Assembly: GCA_021324595.1 (NCBI GenBank)
Contig: JAJPIV010000154.1
Coordinates: forward strand, 1-38,654
Length of the DNA stretch: 38,654 bases
Origin: Actinomycetota bacterium
GTDB taxonomy: Bacteria; Actinomycetota; Actinomycetes; Streptosporangiales; Streptosporangiaceae
Reading direction: 5' to 3'
Numbering within the stretch: position 1 is the stretch's first letter; the number at the start of each line of letters is the position of its first letter. This document shows positions 1-7,666 of this stretch, piece after piece. The position numbers and the translations under genes were made by a program. The notes under the pieces are model-generated. The model had not been told where the DNA came from, made no database searches, and saw only the letters and a program-made list of their open reading frames with translations.

Positions 1-57
1 CAGCCGCGCCCACTCCGCATCGGTCAGGTCATGTCGTTTCAGGCGATCATCATCCAT
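1..57 (-). CDS. IS transposase, N-terminal fragment (cut by window start)
   Basis: Read leftwards from an ATG at 57, the minus strand encodes 19 residues running off the window, including RHDLTDAEWARL. A short basic stretch followed by LTDxEWxxL is the usual opening of IS4/IS5-type DDE transposases (family knowledge; the DUF4096-like N-terminal segment). No catalytic residues are visible because the rest lies outside the window. The AT-richer bases at 45-95 contrast with the surrounding GC-rich DNA and fit a foreign element. The call rests on only 19 residues, so the family is tentative, but I see no better explanation for this start. Confidence 0.6.
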   Translation of the reverse strand, partial: MDDDRLKRHDLTDAEWARL

Positions 58-103
58 AAGATAATTCAAGCTGACACCGACACAATGATCTGTAAGACAC
101 GCC
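58..103. mobile_element. Probable end of an IS element (non-coding terminus)
   Basis: This is the 46-bp stretch between the transposase start and the GT87 stop codon. Read inward from the GT87 side it begins ggcgtgtcttacagatca, which looks like an IS terminal inverted repeat, and it is clearly less GC-rich than its flanks. The other end of the element is outside the window, so the repeat cannot be matched and the exact boundary (about 103/104) is inferred. Confidence 0.45.
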
Positions 104-1501
104 CTAGGCCCGCAGGGCGGCCGGGCCGGCCGCGGGGCGGTCGCCCTTGAGCACCGCGTCCGCCCGGGCCAGCAGCGCGTCGACCTCGCCCGGCGGGGGC
201 GCCGGGGCGGGTCGCGGGGCCTTCGGGCGACGCCGCCAGGCCAGCCACGCGCCGGCCAGCAGCGCCAGCCAGGCGGCTCCGCCCGCAGCGACGAACAGGT
301 TCCAGGTCAGTAGCTGCCACCCGTGCAGCGACGTCACCTGATAGATCTGGGGCGGCCTGACCGCCCAGGCGAGCAGGCCCCGGCCCGGGACGAACGCGAG
401 CGGCCCGCTGTACTGCCACGGCCACGCCCCGAAGACGGCGGCGGGGGCCACCAGCACGATCACCCAGGCGGCCCGGGCCCGGCCGGCGCCCTCCATCGCC
501 AGCCCGGCGAGCAGCGCCAGCAGTGGCACGATCCAGACCCAGTGATGGTCCCAGCTGATCGGCGAGACGAGCACGCTGGTGATGCCGACCAGCACCCAGC
601 CGTGGACTGGCCGGCCCGACCGGGCGAAGGCCGCGCCGCCGGCCAAGCCGGCGAGCGCCACGGCGATCGCCACGGGCAGCCAGATCGGTTGTCCCTGGGG
701 GACGCCGCCGGCGGCCCGCGCGATCGCTCCGAGCAGCGACTGGTTGACCAGCGAGTCCACGCCGCCGGTGCGGCCGGGGCGGATGAAGTAGCCGGTCAGC
801 CAGTACGAGGCCGACGGCCCGGGCAGGACGGCGAAGCCGACCGCGATCGTGCCGGCGAACGCTGCCGCGGCGGTCAGCGCCTGCCGGGTCTTCCCGGCGA
901 CCAGCAGGTAGGGGATGAACAGCAGCGGGACCAGCTTGATGCCGGCCGCGATCCCGACCCCGATCCCTTTCCATGCCCGCCGGTCGCCGCGGGTCAGGTC
1001 CCAGACCACCAGCAGCAGCAGCACCGGTTCGATCTGGCCGAGAAACAGGCCCTTCACCACCGGCTCGGTCCACAGCGCGAGCGCGGCCACCGCGAGCGCC
1101 GCGGCCAGCCGGGCCGCGCCGCGCCGGCCCATGGCGCCGAGGGTCAGCCAGGCGGCCACCGGGACGGCGGCCAGGCTGGACACCGTCATCAGCCACCGGA
1201 GCGTGGCCCAGGACAGCAACGAGCCGAGCGCGAAGACGAGCGCCGCGAACGGCGTGTAGGTGAACTTGACCCCCTGGGTGAGCTGCCAGGTGTACAGGAT
1301 CGAGGGAAGCTGCCTGGTGATCAGGCCCGCGTCGTTGTAGACGTTGAGGTCATACCAGTCCAGCAGCGCGCCGGGGTGCACGGCGAGGTCCGTGAGGTAG
1401 GCGGTCAGCGACGTCAGGTAGAGCAGCCCGGCCACGGCCAGGCCGCCGCCGCCGATGATCCGGTTCCACGGCATCCGGCCGACGCCGGCCTGCGACTGCA
1501 C
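104..1501 (-). CDS. GT87 (DUF2029) polyprenol-phosphate mannosyltransferase-like membrane protein
   Basis: The 465-residue protein is an integral membrane glycosyltransferase of the GT87/DUF2029 type, the family of mycobacterial PimE and related C-class transferases that take mannose or arabinose from a polyprenyl-phosphate donor on the outer face of the membrane. About ten hydrophobic segments are visible. The first extracytoplasmic loop holds acidic residues (LLDWYDLNVYNDAG, about residues 47-59), where this family has its catalytic aspartate, followed by FTYTPFAALVF. Later GQIEPVLLLLVVWDL and GIKLVPLLFIPYLL are typical family segments. The GTG start at 1501 has a GAGGAGGG sequence 7 nt upstream; an internal ATG at 1474 is less well placed. 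The tail (from about residue 420) is Arg/Pro/Ala-rich and cytoplasmic. The stop codon touches the presumed IS end, so the native C-terminus may have been altered. The acceptor is unknown. Confidence 0.8.
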   Translation of the reverse strand: MQSQAGVGRMPWNRIIGGGGLAVAGLLYLTSLTAYLTDLAVHPGALLDWYDLNVYNDAGLITRQLPSILYTWQLTQGVKFTYTPFAALVFALGSLLSWATLRWLMTVSSLAAVPVAAWLTLGAMGRRGAARLAAALAVAALALWTEPVVKGLFLGQIEPVLLLLVVWDLTRGDRRAWKGIGVGIAAGIKLVPLLFIPYLLVAGKTRQALTAAAAFAGTIAVGFAVLPGPSASYWLTGYFIRPGRTGGVDSLVNQSLLGAIARAAGGVPQGQPIWLPVAIAVALAGLAGGAAFARSGRPVHGWVLVGITSVLVSPISWDHHWVWIVPLLALLAGLAMEGAGRARAAWVIVLVAPAAVFGAWPWQYSGPLAFVPGRGLLAWAVRPPQIYQVTSLHGWQLLTWNLFVAAGGAAWLALLAGAWLAWRRRPKAPRPAPAPPPGEVDALLARADAVLKGDRPAAGPAALRA

Positions 1502-1606
1502 GAACGGACCCTCCTCATCGCCCGAGTCGGCACCTGTGAGCTAAGACGCGCGGGGCCGGCGTCTGGTGCCCGCGCTCGCCGGCGGGCGCCGCGCCCGGCC
1601 AGCAGT

Positions 1607-1707
1607 CTGCCAGATGGCCGGGCGGCCCGCTGGCCGGGCGCGGCGCTGGCCGGGCTTGCCGATCGCCACCGGGCGTGGTGGCATATCTGGCAGTGCCGTT
1701 CTGGCAG
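1607..1707. repeat. Inverted/direct repeat upstream of the acyl-CoA synthetase
   Basis: In the 234-bp divergent gap (1502-1735) the 9-mer ctgccagat at 1607-1615 is mirrored exactly by atctggcag at 1685-1693, and ctggcag recurs at 1701-1707. It lies within about 40 bp of the acyl-CoA synthetase start and could be a regulator site, for example for a TetR/FadR-type protein. No regulator gene is next to it. The rest of the gap holds nothing I recognise. Confidence 0.3.
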
Positions 1708-1735
1708 GTACGCCGATGTCGGTGAGGTGACCCAG

Positions 1736-3607
1736 ATGGCCAGCGATGTCCTCGAGCAGCGGGCAGCCGTCGAGGCTGAGGTCGGCGGGCGGACGCTGTG
1801 CGACGTGCTCGCGCAGACCGTGGCCAGCCATGGCGACCTGCCCGCCTATTCCGACCGGGACGGCTCTCAGGCGTGGCGGACGCTCACCTGGGGCCAGTTC
1901 CGCGGCGAGGTGCTGGGGCTGGCCGCGGCACTGGTCAGGCTCGGGCTGAGGCCCGGGGAGCGGGTCGCCCTGATGCTGCCCAACCGGGCCGAGCACGTGC
2001 TCGCCGACCAGGCCGTGGTCCACGCCGGCGGGGTGCCGGTCACCTTGTACGCCACGCTCGCCCCCGACCAGGTCAGGTACATCGCGGCCGACTGCGACGC
2101 GCGCGTCGCCGTGCTGGACGGCCCGTCCGAGCTGGCCAGGTGGCAGGCGGTGCTGCCCGACCTGCCGGGCGTGCGGGCGGTGGTCGTGCGCGACAGCGCC
2201 GCGTGCCCGGCCGGCGAGCCATTCCTCACCTGGGCGGGCCTGGCTGCGATCGGCAGGGACGCGGCGGCCGGGGCCGAGGCGGCCGAGGTGGCCCGCCGGA
2301 CCGCGGCGATCACCCCGGACGACCCGGTCACGCTGCTCTACACCTCGGGCACCACCGCCAGCCCGAAGGGCGTGGTCATCACCCACCGCAGCGTGCTGTA
2401 CGAGTGCGTCACCGCCCGGATGTCCGGAAGCGCGATCATGCATGTGCGCTGGGTCTCCTACCTGCCGCTCGCCCACATCGCCGAGCGCATGTTCACCCTG
2501 TACCTGGCCGCGTTCCTGGCCGGGCACACTTATTTCTGCCACAACGCCGCCACCGACCTGGTGCAGGTGATCGGCGAGGTGAAGCCGACCTCGTTCTTCG
2601 GGGTCCCCCGGGTCTGGGAGAAGATCCAGGCCGGCCTGCAGGCGCTGCTGGCGGCGGAGCGGGACGAGGCGAAGCGGGCGGCGGTCGCCGCGGCGATGGA
2701 CGTCGGCCGGCGCTACGTGGAGAGCAGCCAGTTCGGCCGCGTCATGCCCCCCGGGCTGGAGGCGGAGTACGCGCGCGCCGAGGCCGGCGTGCTCGGGCCG
2801 ATCAAGTCCCTGCTCGGCCTGGGCGAGGCCCGGGTGGTGGTGAGCGCCGCCGCGCCGCTGCCGCCGGACGTCAGCGCGTTCTTCGCCGGGCTCGGGATGA
2901 GGATCCTCGACGTCTACGGGATGACGGAGACCACCGGCGCGTTCACGATGAACACGCCGGGCGCGTTCAAGCTCGGCACTGTCGGGCGGCCGGTCCCGGG
3001 CACCGAGGTCAGGGTCGCCGACGACGGGGAGATCCTGACCCGTGGCCCGCTCAACACGCCCGGCTACCTCAACCTGTCCGGTCAGACCGCTGAGCTGCTG
3101 GACTCCGACGGCTGGCTGCACACCGGGGACATCGGCTCGGTCGACGCCGACGGCTTCGTGTCCGTGGTGGACCGCAAGAAGGAGCTGATCATCACCTCGG
3201 GCGGGGAGAACATCTCGCCGGCCGCGATCGAGAACCTGCTCGTCGCGCACCCGCTGATCGGCCAGGCCCTCGCCTACGGCGACCGGCGCAAGTACGTGGT
3301 GGCGCTGCTCACGCTGGACGGCGAGGTGGCGCCCGCCTGGGCGCGGGCGCGCGGGGTCGAGGCCTCGTCGCTGGCCGAGCTGGCCGGGACCCCGCTGGTG
3401 CTGGACGCGGTGGGCGAGGCAGTGGCCGCGGCGAACCAGAGGCTGGCGCGCGTGCAGCAGGTCAAGCGGTGGCGGCTGCTGCCGGTGGAGTGGACCGCCG
3501 AGAGCGAGGAGCTGACCCCCACGCTCAAGCTCAAGCGCCGGGTCATCCACAGCAAGTACGCCGACGTCATCGACCAGCTCTACGCCGAGCCGGCCGATCA
3601 CGGCTGA
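1736..3607 (+). CDS. Long-chain acyl-CoA synthetase (AMP-forming, FadD15-like)
   Basis: This 623-residue enzyme of the ANL adenylate-forming superfamily activates fatty acids with ATP to acyl-adenylates and transfers them to CoA. The P-loop YTSGTTASPKGV lies at about 202-213, the A5 motif YGMTETTG near 402, and the A7/A8 hinge GDIGSVDADGFVSVVDRKKE followed by ITSGGENISPAAIE further on. The family lysine region near the C-terminus is TPTLKLKRR. Length and motif order match the FadD15 long-chain subgroup that lacks lid-domain insertions. The ATG at 1736 has an AGGTGA sequence 6-8 nt upstream; the open frame continues upstream to 323 but lies opposite the GT87 gene and is not coding. A 9-bp inverted repeat begins 9 bp after the stop. 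Substrate chain length is inferred from the subgroup only. Confidence 0.9.
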   Translation: MASDVLEQRAAVEAEVGGRTLCDVLAQTVASHGDLPAYSDRDGSQAWRTLTWGQFRGEVLGLAAALVRLGLRPGERVALMLPNRAEHVLADQAVVHAGGVPVTLYATLAPDQVRYIAADCDARVAVLDGPSELARWQAVLPDLPGVRAVVVRDSAACPAGEPFLTWAGLAAIGRDAAAGAEAAEVARRTAAITPDDPVTLLYTSGTTASPKGVVITHRSVLYECVTARMSGSAIMHVRWVSYLPLAHIAERMFTLYLAAFLAGHTYFCHNAATDLVQVIGEVKPTSFFGVPRVWEKIQAGLQALLAAERDEAKRAAVAAAMDVGRRYVESSQFGRVMPPGLEAEYARAEAGVLGPIKSLLGLGEARVVVSAAAPLPPDVSAFFAGLGMRILDVYGMTETTGAFTMNTPGAFKLGTVGRPVPGTEVRVADDGEILTRGPLNTPGYLNLSGQTAELLDSDGWLHTGDIGSVDADGFVSVVDRKKELIITSGGENISPAAIENLLVAHPLIGQALAYGDRRKYVVALLTLDGEVAPAWARARGVEASSLAELAGTPLVLDAVGEAVAAANQRLARVQQVKRWRLLPVEWTAESEELTPTLKLKRRVIHSKYADVIDQLYAEPADHG

Positions 3608-3616
3608 AGCGCGGGG

Positions 3617-3638
3617 CAGGTGACGGTATCGTCACCTG
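3617..3638. promoter_or_regulatory. Perfect 9-bp inverted repeat over the selA promoter region
   Basis: caggtgacg (3617-3625) and cgtcacctg (3630-3638) are exact reverse complements around a 4-nt centre. The repeat fills the 34-bp gap between the acyl-CoA synthetase stop and the selA GTG. A TAnnnT -10-like box (tatcgt, 3627-3632) sits in its centre, 9 nt before the GTG, and no Shine-Dalgarno is seen. It can be read as an operator over a nearly leaderless selA promoter or as a short hairpin terminator for the upstream gene; it has no T-tract. Confidence 0.5.
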
Positions 3639-3641
3639 ACC

Positions 3642-4976
3642 GTGAACGATGCCCGCCGGCTGGTCCCGCGGACCGACGCGGTGCTCGCGGACCCGCGGCT
3701 GGAGTCCGCGCAGGCCAGGCTCGGCCGCCCCGTGGTCCGCGACGCGGTCCGCCGGGCGCAGCAGCTGGCCAGGACCGGGCAGATCAGCCCGGCAGAGGTG
3801 GCCGACGCCGCCCTGGCGAGCCTGCCGCCGCGCGCCGCGGGCCTCGTGCCGGTGATCAACGCGACCGGCGTCCTGGTCCACACCAACCTGGGCCGGGCGC
3901 CGTTGTCCCCGGCCGCGCGGGACGCCGCGGCGGCGGCGGCCGGCTACGCGGACCTGGAGTACGACCTGGGCACGGGGCGCCGCGGCAGGCGCGGAGCGGC
4001 GCTGCTCGCCGCGCTCGCCCGCGCCGTTCCCGACGCGCAGGCCGTGCACGTGGTGAACAACAACGCCGCCGCCCTGGTCCTGGTTGCGACGGCCCTGGGC
4101 GCGGGCCGGGAGGTGGTGCTGAGCCGGGGGGAGCTGATCGAGATCGGTGACGGGTTCCGGCTCCCTGAGCTGCTGGCGAGCACCGGCGCCCGGGTCCGCG
4201 AGGTGGGCAGTACGAACCGGACGACGCTCGCGGACTACGCCGCCGCGATCGGCCCCCGGACCGCCTTCGTGCTCAAGGTGCATCCCTCCAACTACCGGAT
4301 CGAAGGGTTCACCTCGGGCGTGGGGATCAGGGACCTGGCCGGCCTTGGCGTGCCGGTGGTCGGCGACATCGGCTCCGGGCTGCTCGCCCCGCACCCGGCG
4401 CTGCCCGGCGAGCCGGACGCGGCCACGTGGCTGCGCGCCGGGGCGGCGATCGTCACGGCCAGCGGGGACAAGCTGCTCGGCGGCCCCCAGGCCGGGCTGC
4501 TGCTCGGCCGCGCCGACCTGATCGCGCGGCTGGCCAGGCACCCCCTTGCCCGCGCGCTGCGGGTCGGCAAGCTGACCGTGGCGGCGCTCGAGGCGACGCT
4601 CGCCGGCCCGCCGCCGCCGGTCTTCCGGGCGCTGGCCGCCCGGCCCGGGCAGCTGGCGGCGCGGGCCGGGCGCGTCGCCGCCGCGCTCGCCGCCGCCGGG
4701 ATCGATGCGCGCCCGGTCTCGTCCGCGGCGGCCGCGGGGGGAGGCGGCGCACCCGGGGTCGAGCTGCCCAGCGCCGCGGTGAGCGTGCCCGCCTCGCTCG
4801 CGGTCCCGCTCCGCTGCGGCGAGCAGGTCCGCGGCGGCGCGCACCCGGCCGTGGTCGGCCGGCTCCGCGGCGGCCGGCTGCTGCTCGACCTGTTCGCGGT
4901 GGCGCAGGAGGACGACGGCGAGCTGGTCGCCGCGGTGCTGGCCGCCGCGGGCGCCAGCCGCGGCGGGCCGCGCTGA
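3642..4976 (+). CDS. selA: L-seryl-tRNA(Sec) selenium transferase
   Basis: SelA is the PLP enzyme that converts seryl-tRNA(Sec) to selenocysteinyl-tRNA(Sec) using selenophosphate, allowing UGA to be read as Sec. The 444 residues show the N-terminal SelA domain (1-65), NATGVLVHTNLGRAPLS at about 73-90, NNNAAALVLV at 139-148, GSTNRT near 189-194, GDIGSGLL at 241-248 and the PLP lysine K277 in SGDKLLGGPQAG. It is slightly shorter than the usual 460 or so residues. Near the C-terminus the usual LDLRTV is LDLFAV (415-420), replacing an arginine common in the family. The start is GTG with a 34-bp upstream gap. selB, selD, tRNA(Sec) and a Sec protein are not in the window. moaA is 1.3 kb downstream. 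A SelA-like paralogue with another role is possible, but the N-terminal tRNA-binding domain favours true SelA. Confidence 0.88.
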   Translation: MNDARRLVPRTDAVLADPRLESAQARLGRPVVRDAVRRAQQLARTGQISPAEVADAALASLPPRAAGLVPVINATGVLVHTNLGRAPLSPAARDAAAAAAGYADLEYDLGTGRRGRRGAALLAALARAVPDAQAVHVVNNNAAALVLVATALGAGREVVLSRGELIEIGDGFRLPELLASTGARVREVGSTNRTTLADYAAAIGPRTAFVLKVHPSNYRIEGFTSGVGIRDLAGLGVPVVGDIGSGLLAPHPALPGEPDAATWLRAGAAIVTASGDKLLGGPQAGLLLGRADLIARLARHPLARALRVGKLTVAALEATLAGPPPPVFRALAARPGQLAARAGRVAAALAAAGIDARPVSSAAAAGGGGAPGVELPSAAVSVPASLAVPLRCGEQVRGGAHPAVVGRLRGGRLLLDLFAVAQEDDGELVAAVLAAAGASRGGPR

Positions 4977-4996
4977 CCGTCCCGCAGCCGGCGCCG

Positions 4997-6136
4997 TCAG
5001 CGGGATCGCGCGAACCGGGTCGCGCTCCACGCGCCGGCCTCGGGCGGCGGCCGGCCGGCCGAGATCCACCGGGCGATCGCGAGCCCGGTCGCCGGCGCGT
5101 TCAGGATCCCGGTGCGGAAGTGGCCGGAGGTCAGCCAGGCGTTCCCGATCCCGGGCACCCGGTCGATGACGGGGCGCCCGTCCGGGTGGCGCGGGCGGAA
5201 GCAGCACCACTGGTGGGAGACGCCCAGCCGCCGCGCCCCGGGCAGCGCGGCGCGCAGGCTTGCCATAATCAGTTCGATGACCTCCTCGCGGACCTGCGGG
5301 CTCTCGTCGCCGTAGTCGAACGTCCCGCCGGCGAGCAGGCGCCCGTCCTCCAGCGGCGTCGCCACTGGCGCCACCGTGCAGGGCAACAGCACCGGCGCGG
5401 GGTCGGTGACGAGCAGGTGCCCCTTGACGCGGTCCGATGGCACGTCGAGGTGAAGCCCGTCCAGGACGGGAGGCTGCCCGGTGGCGAACACGACCACGCC
5501 CGGGTGGATCCGGCCGGCAGAGGTGATGACCGTCTCGATCCGCTCGCCCCGGACCGTCGCGGCCAGCGCGGCGACGGCGGTGCCGATGGCGGGCAGGCCC
5601 TCTGCCAGGCCGGCCAGCGCCCGGAGCGGGTTGAGCCGCGCCTGGTGCCGGATCAGCGTGCCGCCCAGGCGCCAGGCCAGGCCCGGCACGAGCGCGGCGA
5701 CCTGGGCCGCCGTGAGCCAGCGGATGTGCGAGGGCAGCCGGGCGGCCTGCCCGGTCGGGTCGGGCGCCAGGCCGATCCAGTCCAGCTCCACCAGCCCGAG
5801 CCCGCCGGGCGTCACCTGATCGAGGTAGCGCCAGCGCTCCAGGCTGGCTCGCTCCAGGTCGATGAAGGTCTCCGGGTCGCTCCACTGGTGCGGCTCGGGT
5901 ATCAGCAGCCCGGTCGCCCCGCCGGTCGCGCCCGATCCCAGCCGCCCGGCCTCGATGAGCTGCACCGTGCCCAGCCCGGCGTCGTGCACGGCCGCCGCCG
6001 TCGCGACGCCGAGCATGCCGCCGCCGACCACCAGGATGTCCGGCCGGGAATCGATGATCTCGCCGGCGCCCCGGCCGAGCAGGGCCCGCTGCTCGGTGGT
6101 GAGCTGCTCCCGCCAGATCGCGCCGGTCACGGTCAT
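4997..6136 (-). CDS. FAD-dependent oxidoreductase of the DadA/glycine oxidase (ThiO-like) family
   Basis: The 379-residue protein has an N-terminal dinucleotide fold with ILVVGGGMLGVATA (about 34-47) for FAD, a DAO-type substrate domain and the C-terminal FAD motif TSGHFRTGILNAPATG with a preceding RPRHPDGRPVI. These mark the D-amino-acid/glycine oxidase (DAO) family of flavoenzymes, which oxidise the C-N bond of amino acids or sarcosine-like substrates. The GHxRxGILxAP signature is closest to ThiO, the glycine oxidase of thiamine synthesis, yet no thi gene is adjacent, so the substrate is open. The ATG at 6136 is preceded by GAGGATGGGCAC, giving a usable ribosome site. It is convergent with selA (20 bp between stops) and divergent from moaA across 171 bp. 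There is no signal peptide, so it is cytoplasmic. Confidence 0.8.
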   Translation of the reverse strand: MTVTGAIWREQLTTEQRALLGRGAGEIIDSRPDILVVGGGMLGVATAAAVHDAGLGTVQLIEAGRLGSGATGGATGLLIPEPHQWSDPETFIDLERASLERWRYLDQVTPGGLGLVELDWIGLAPDPTGQAARLPSHIRWLTAAQVAALVPGLAWRLGGTLIRHQARLNPLRALAGLAEGLPAIGTAVAALAATVRGERIETVITSAGRIHPGVVVFATGQPPVLDGLHLDVPSDRVKGHLLVTDPAPVLLPCTVAPVATPLEDGRLLAGGTFDYGDESPQVREEVIELIMASLRAALPGARRLGVSHQWCCFRPRHPDGRPVIDRVPGIGNAWLTSGHFRTGILNAPATGLAIARWISAGRPPPEAGAWSATRFARSR

Positions 6137-6225
6137 GTGCCCATCCTCGGCCAGGGCATCCGGCGGGCGCGCGGGAATCGGGGGCGGAGGCGGGTGTTGT
6201 AGCGGGAGGTGGCCGCCCGGCGGGG

Positions 6226-6259
6226 GGCGGGGACCGGAAGTAGGCGGGGACCGGAAGTA
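6226..6259. repeat. 17-bp tandem repeat (two copies) in the moaA upstream region
   Basis: ggcggggaccggaagta occurs twice head to tail at 6226-6242 and 6243-6259 without mismatch, about 50 bp before the moaA start. Two TAGG steps follow. It could be a duplicated regulator site or simple slippage. No molybdenum-cofactor riboswitch fold was recognised in this gap. Confidence 0.55.
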
Positions 6260-6307
6260 GGCTAGGCGGTCACGGCGGCAGCCGGTGCCCGCCGGCGGGG
6301 AGGTGCA

Positions 6308-7297
6308 GTGCTCGCCGACTCCTACGGTCGTGTCGCGACGGACTTGCGGGTCTCGCTCACCGACAGGTGCAACCTCCGGTGCACCTACTGCATGCCGCCC
6401 GAAGGCCTGGACTGGCTGCCCGGCCCAGCGCAGCTCACCGACGACGAGCTGCTCCGGCTGCTCGCCATCGCGGTCGGGCGCCTGGGCATCACCGAGGTCA
6501 GGTTCACTGGCGGGGAGCCGCTGCTGCGGCGGGGCCTGACCGGGATCGTCGCACGCACAGCGGCGCTGCGACCCAGGCCGGAGATCTCGCTCACGACCAA
6601 CGGGATCGGGCTGTCCAGGCTGGCCGGCCCGCTGCGGCAGGCGGGCCTGGACCGGATCAACGTCTCCCTCGACACGCTCGACCGGAGCACCTTCGTCACG
6701 CTCTCCAAGCGGGACCGGCTGCCCGAGGTGCTCGCCGGGCTCGAGGCCGCCGCGGCGGCCGGGCTCAGCCCGGTCAAGGTCAACGCGGTGCTGATGCGCG
6801 GCATCAACGACCGTGAGGCGCCGCGCCTGCTGCGGTTCTGCCTGGAGCGCGGCTACGAGATGCGGTTCATTGAGCAGATGCCCCTCGACGCCCAGCACGG
6901 ATGGCGCCGGGAGGACATGATCACCGCCGATGAGATCCTGACGATCCTGTCTGCCGAGTTCACCCTGATCCCGGACGACCCCGGCAAGCGCGGCTCGGCC
7001 CCGGCGGAATCGTTCCTGATCGACGGCGGGCCGGCCCGGGTGGGCGTGATCGGGTCGGTGACCCGGCCGTTCTGCGCCGCCTGCGACCGGGTGCGGCGCA
7101 CCGCGGACGGGCAGGTGCGGAACTGCCTGTTCGCCCGCGAGGAGAGCGACCTGCGGACGCCGTTGCGCGCGGGGGCCTCCGATGAGGAGATCGCCGAGCG
7201 CTGGCGGCAGGCCGTGGCCAGGAAGCTCCCTGGGCACGGGATCAACGACCCCGGGTTCCTCCAGCCAGCCAGGCCGATGTCGGCCATCGGCGGTTGA
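6308..7297 (+). CDS. moaA: GTP 3',8-cyclase MoaA
   Basis: MoaA is the radical-SAM enzyme that, with MoaC, converts GTP to cyclic pyranopterin monophosphate, the first step of molybdenum cofactor synthesis. The 329 residues carry the radical-SAM cluster motif CNLRCTYC (C21, C25, C28), the SAM-binding FTGGEPLL (67-74) and a second 4Fe-4S site with C256, C259 and C273 (FCAACDR, NCLFA). The protein ends in the GG dipeptide needed for activity in characterised MoaA. Length is normal. The GTG at 6308 follows GGGGAGGTGCA, a good ribosome site. The DUF6457 gene follows, and selA lies 1.3 kb upstream with the oxidoreductase between them. No moaC, moaE or moeA is visible here. Confidence 0.95.
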   Translation: MLADSYGRVATDLRVSLTDRCNLRCTYCMPPEGLDWLPGPAQLTDDELLRLLAIAVGRLGITEVRFTGGEPLLRRGLTGIVARTAALRPRPEISLTTNGIGLSRLAGPLRQAGLDRINVSLDTLDRSTFVTLSKRDRLPEVLAGLEAAAAAGLSPVKVNAVLMRGINDREAPRLLRFCLERGYEMRFIEQMPLDAQHGWRREDMITADEILTILSAEFTLIPDDPGKRGSAPAESFLIDGGPARVGVIGSVTRPFCAACDRVRRTADGQVRNCLFAREESDLRTPLRAGASDEEIAERWRQAVARKLPGHGINDPGFLQPARPMSAIGG

Positions 7298-7317
7298 TCG
7301 CGAGCAAGGGAGCGGCG

Positions 7318-7596
7318 ATGAGCACCATGAGCGAGTGGATCGGCGCCGTCTGCGCGGAGCTGGGGATCAGCGAGGCGGTCGTGGACGAGCGCGAGGTCCT
7401 GGCGGTTGCGCGGGATGCCGCGCACCGGGTCGCCCGGCCGCTCGCCCCGGTCACCACGTTCCTCCTCGGGGTGGCGGTCGGCAGCGGTCAGCCGCTGGGT
7501 CCCGCGGCTGAGCGGGTACGGGCACTCGCGGAGGGCTGGCCGGGCGGCGGTGCCGGGCAGGGCGGCGGTGCCGGGCAGGACGTTGCGGACCGCTGA
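7318..7596 (+). CDS. DUF6457 small protein (molybdenum-cofactor-associated)
   Basis: This is a 92-residue protein, mostly helical by composition, with SEWIGAVCAELG near the start and a conserved-looking VARPLAPVTTFLLGVAVGSG. I recall DUF6457 as a small actinobacterial domain often beside or fused to MobA, the molybdopterin guanylyltransferase; the position 20 bp after moaA fits. The ATG at 7318 is chosen because AAGGGAG lies 6 nt before it; a TTG at 7294 overlapping the moaA stop is also possible. The tail has a duplicated GGGAG(Q/A) glycine-rich segment that looks disordered. No catalytic residues can be named and the function is unknown. Confidence 0.7.
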   Translation: MSTMSEWIGAVCAELGISEAVVDEREVLAVARDAAHRVARPLAPVTTFLLGVAVGSGQPLGPAAERVRALAEGWPGGGAGQGGGAGQDVADR

Positions 7597-7612
7597 CGGG
7601 GCGCTTGCCGAG

Positions 7613-7642
7613 GATAACTCAACGATATATCGTTGAGTTATC
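7613..7642. promoter_or_regulatory. Perfect 30-bp palindrome, probable PadR operator
   Basis: gataactcaacgata and its exact reverse complement tatcgttgagttatc join without a gap, giving 15-bp half-sites with no mismatch. It is strikingly AT-rich for this DNA and lies 24 bp before the padR-type gene start, with GGGAGG (7653-7658) between. PadR repressors bind dyads of this kind and commonly repress their own operon. The position supports autoregulation together with the exporter genes downstream. Confidence 0.85.
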
Positions 7643-7666
7643 GAGATTCGGCGGGAGGCGGTTGTC

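Noticed and set aside
323-1735. N-terminal extension of the acyl-CoA synthetase frame
   Set aside because: It lies opposite the GT87 gene, has low-complexity composition and the true start at 1736 has a ribosome site and the family N-terminus.
3567-5885. Long minus-strand frame across selA
   Set aside because: No domain, Arg/Ala-rich, opposite a clear selA; an artefact of base composition.
6137-6307. tRNA(Sec) or a molybdenum cofactor riboswitch near selA/moaA
   Set aside because: No T-loop-like GTTCGA or paired acceptor arms, and no riboswitch core could be recognised in this gap or the other gaps around selA.
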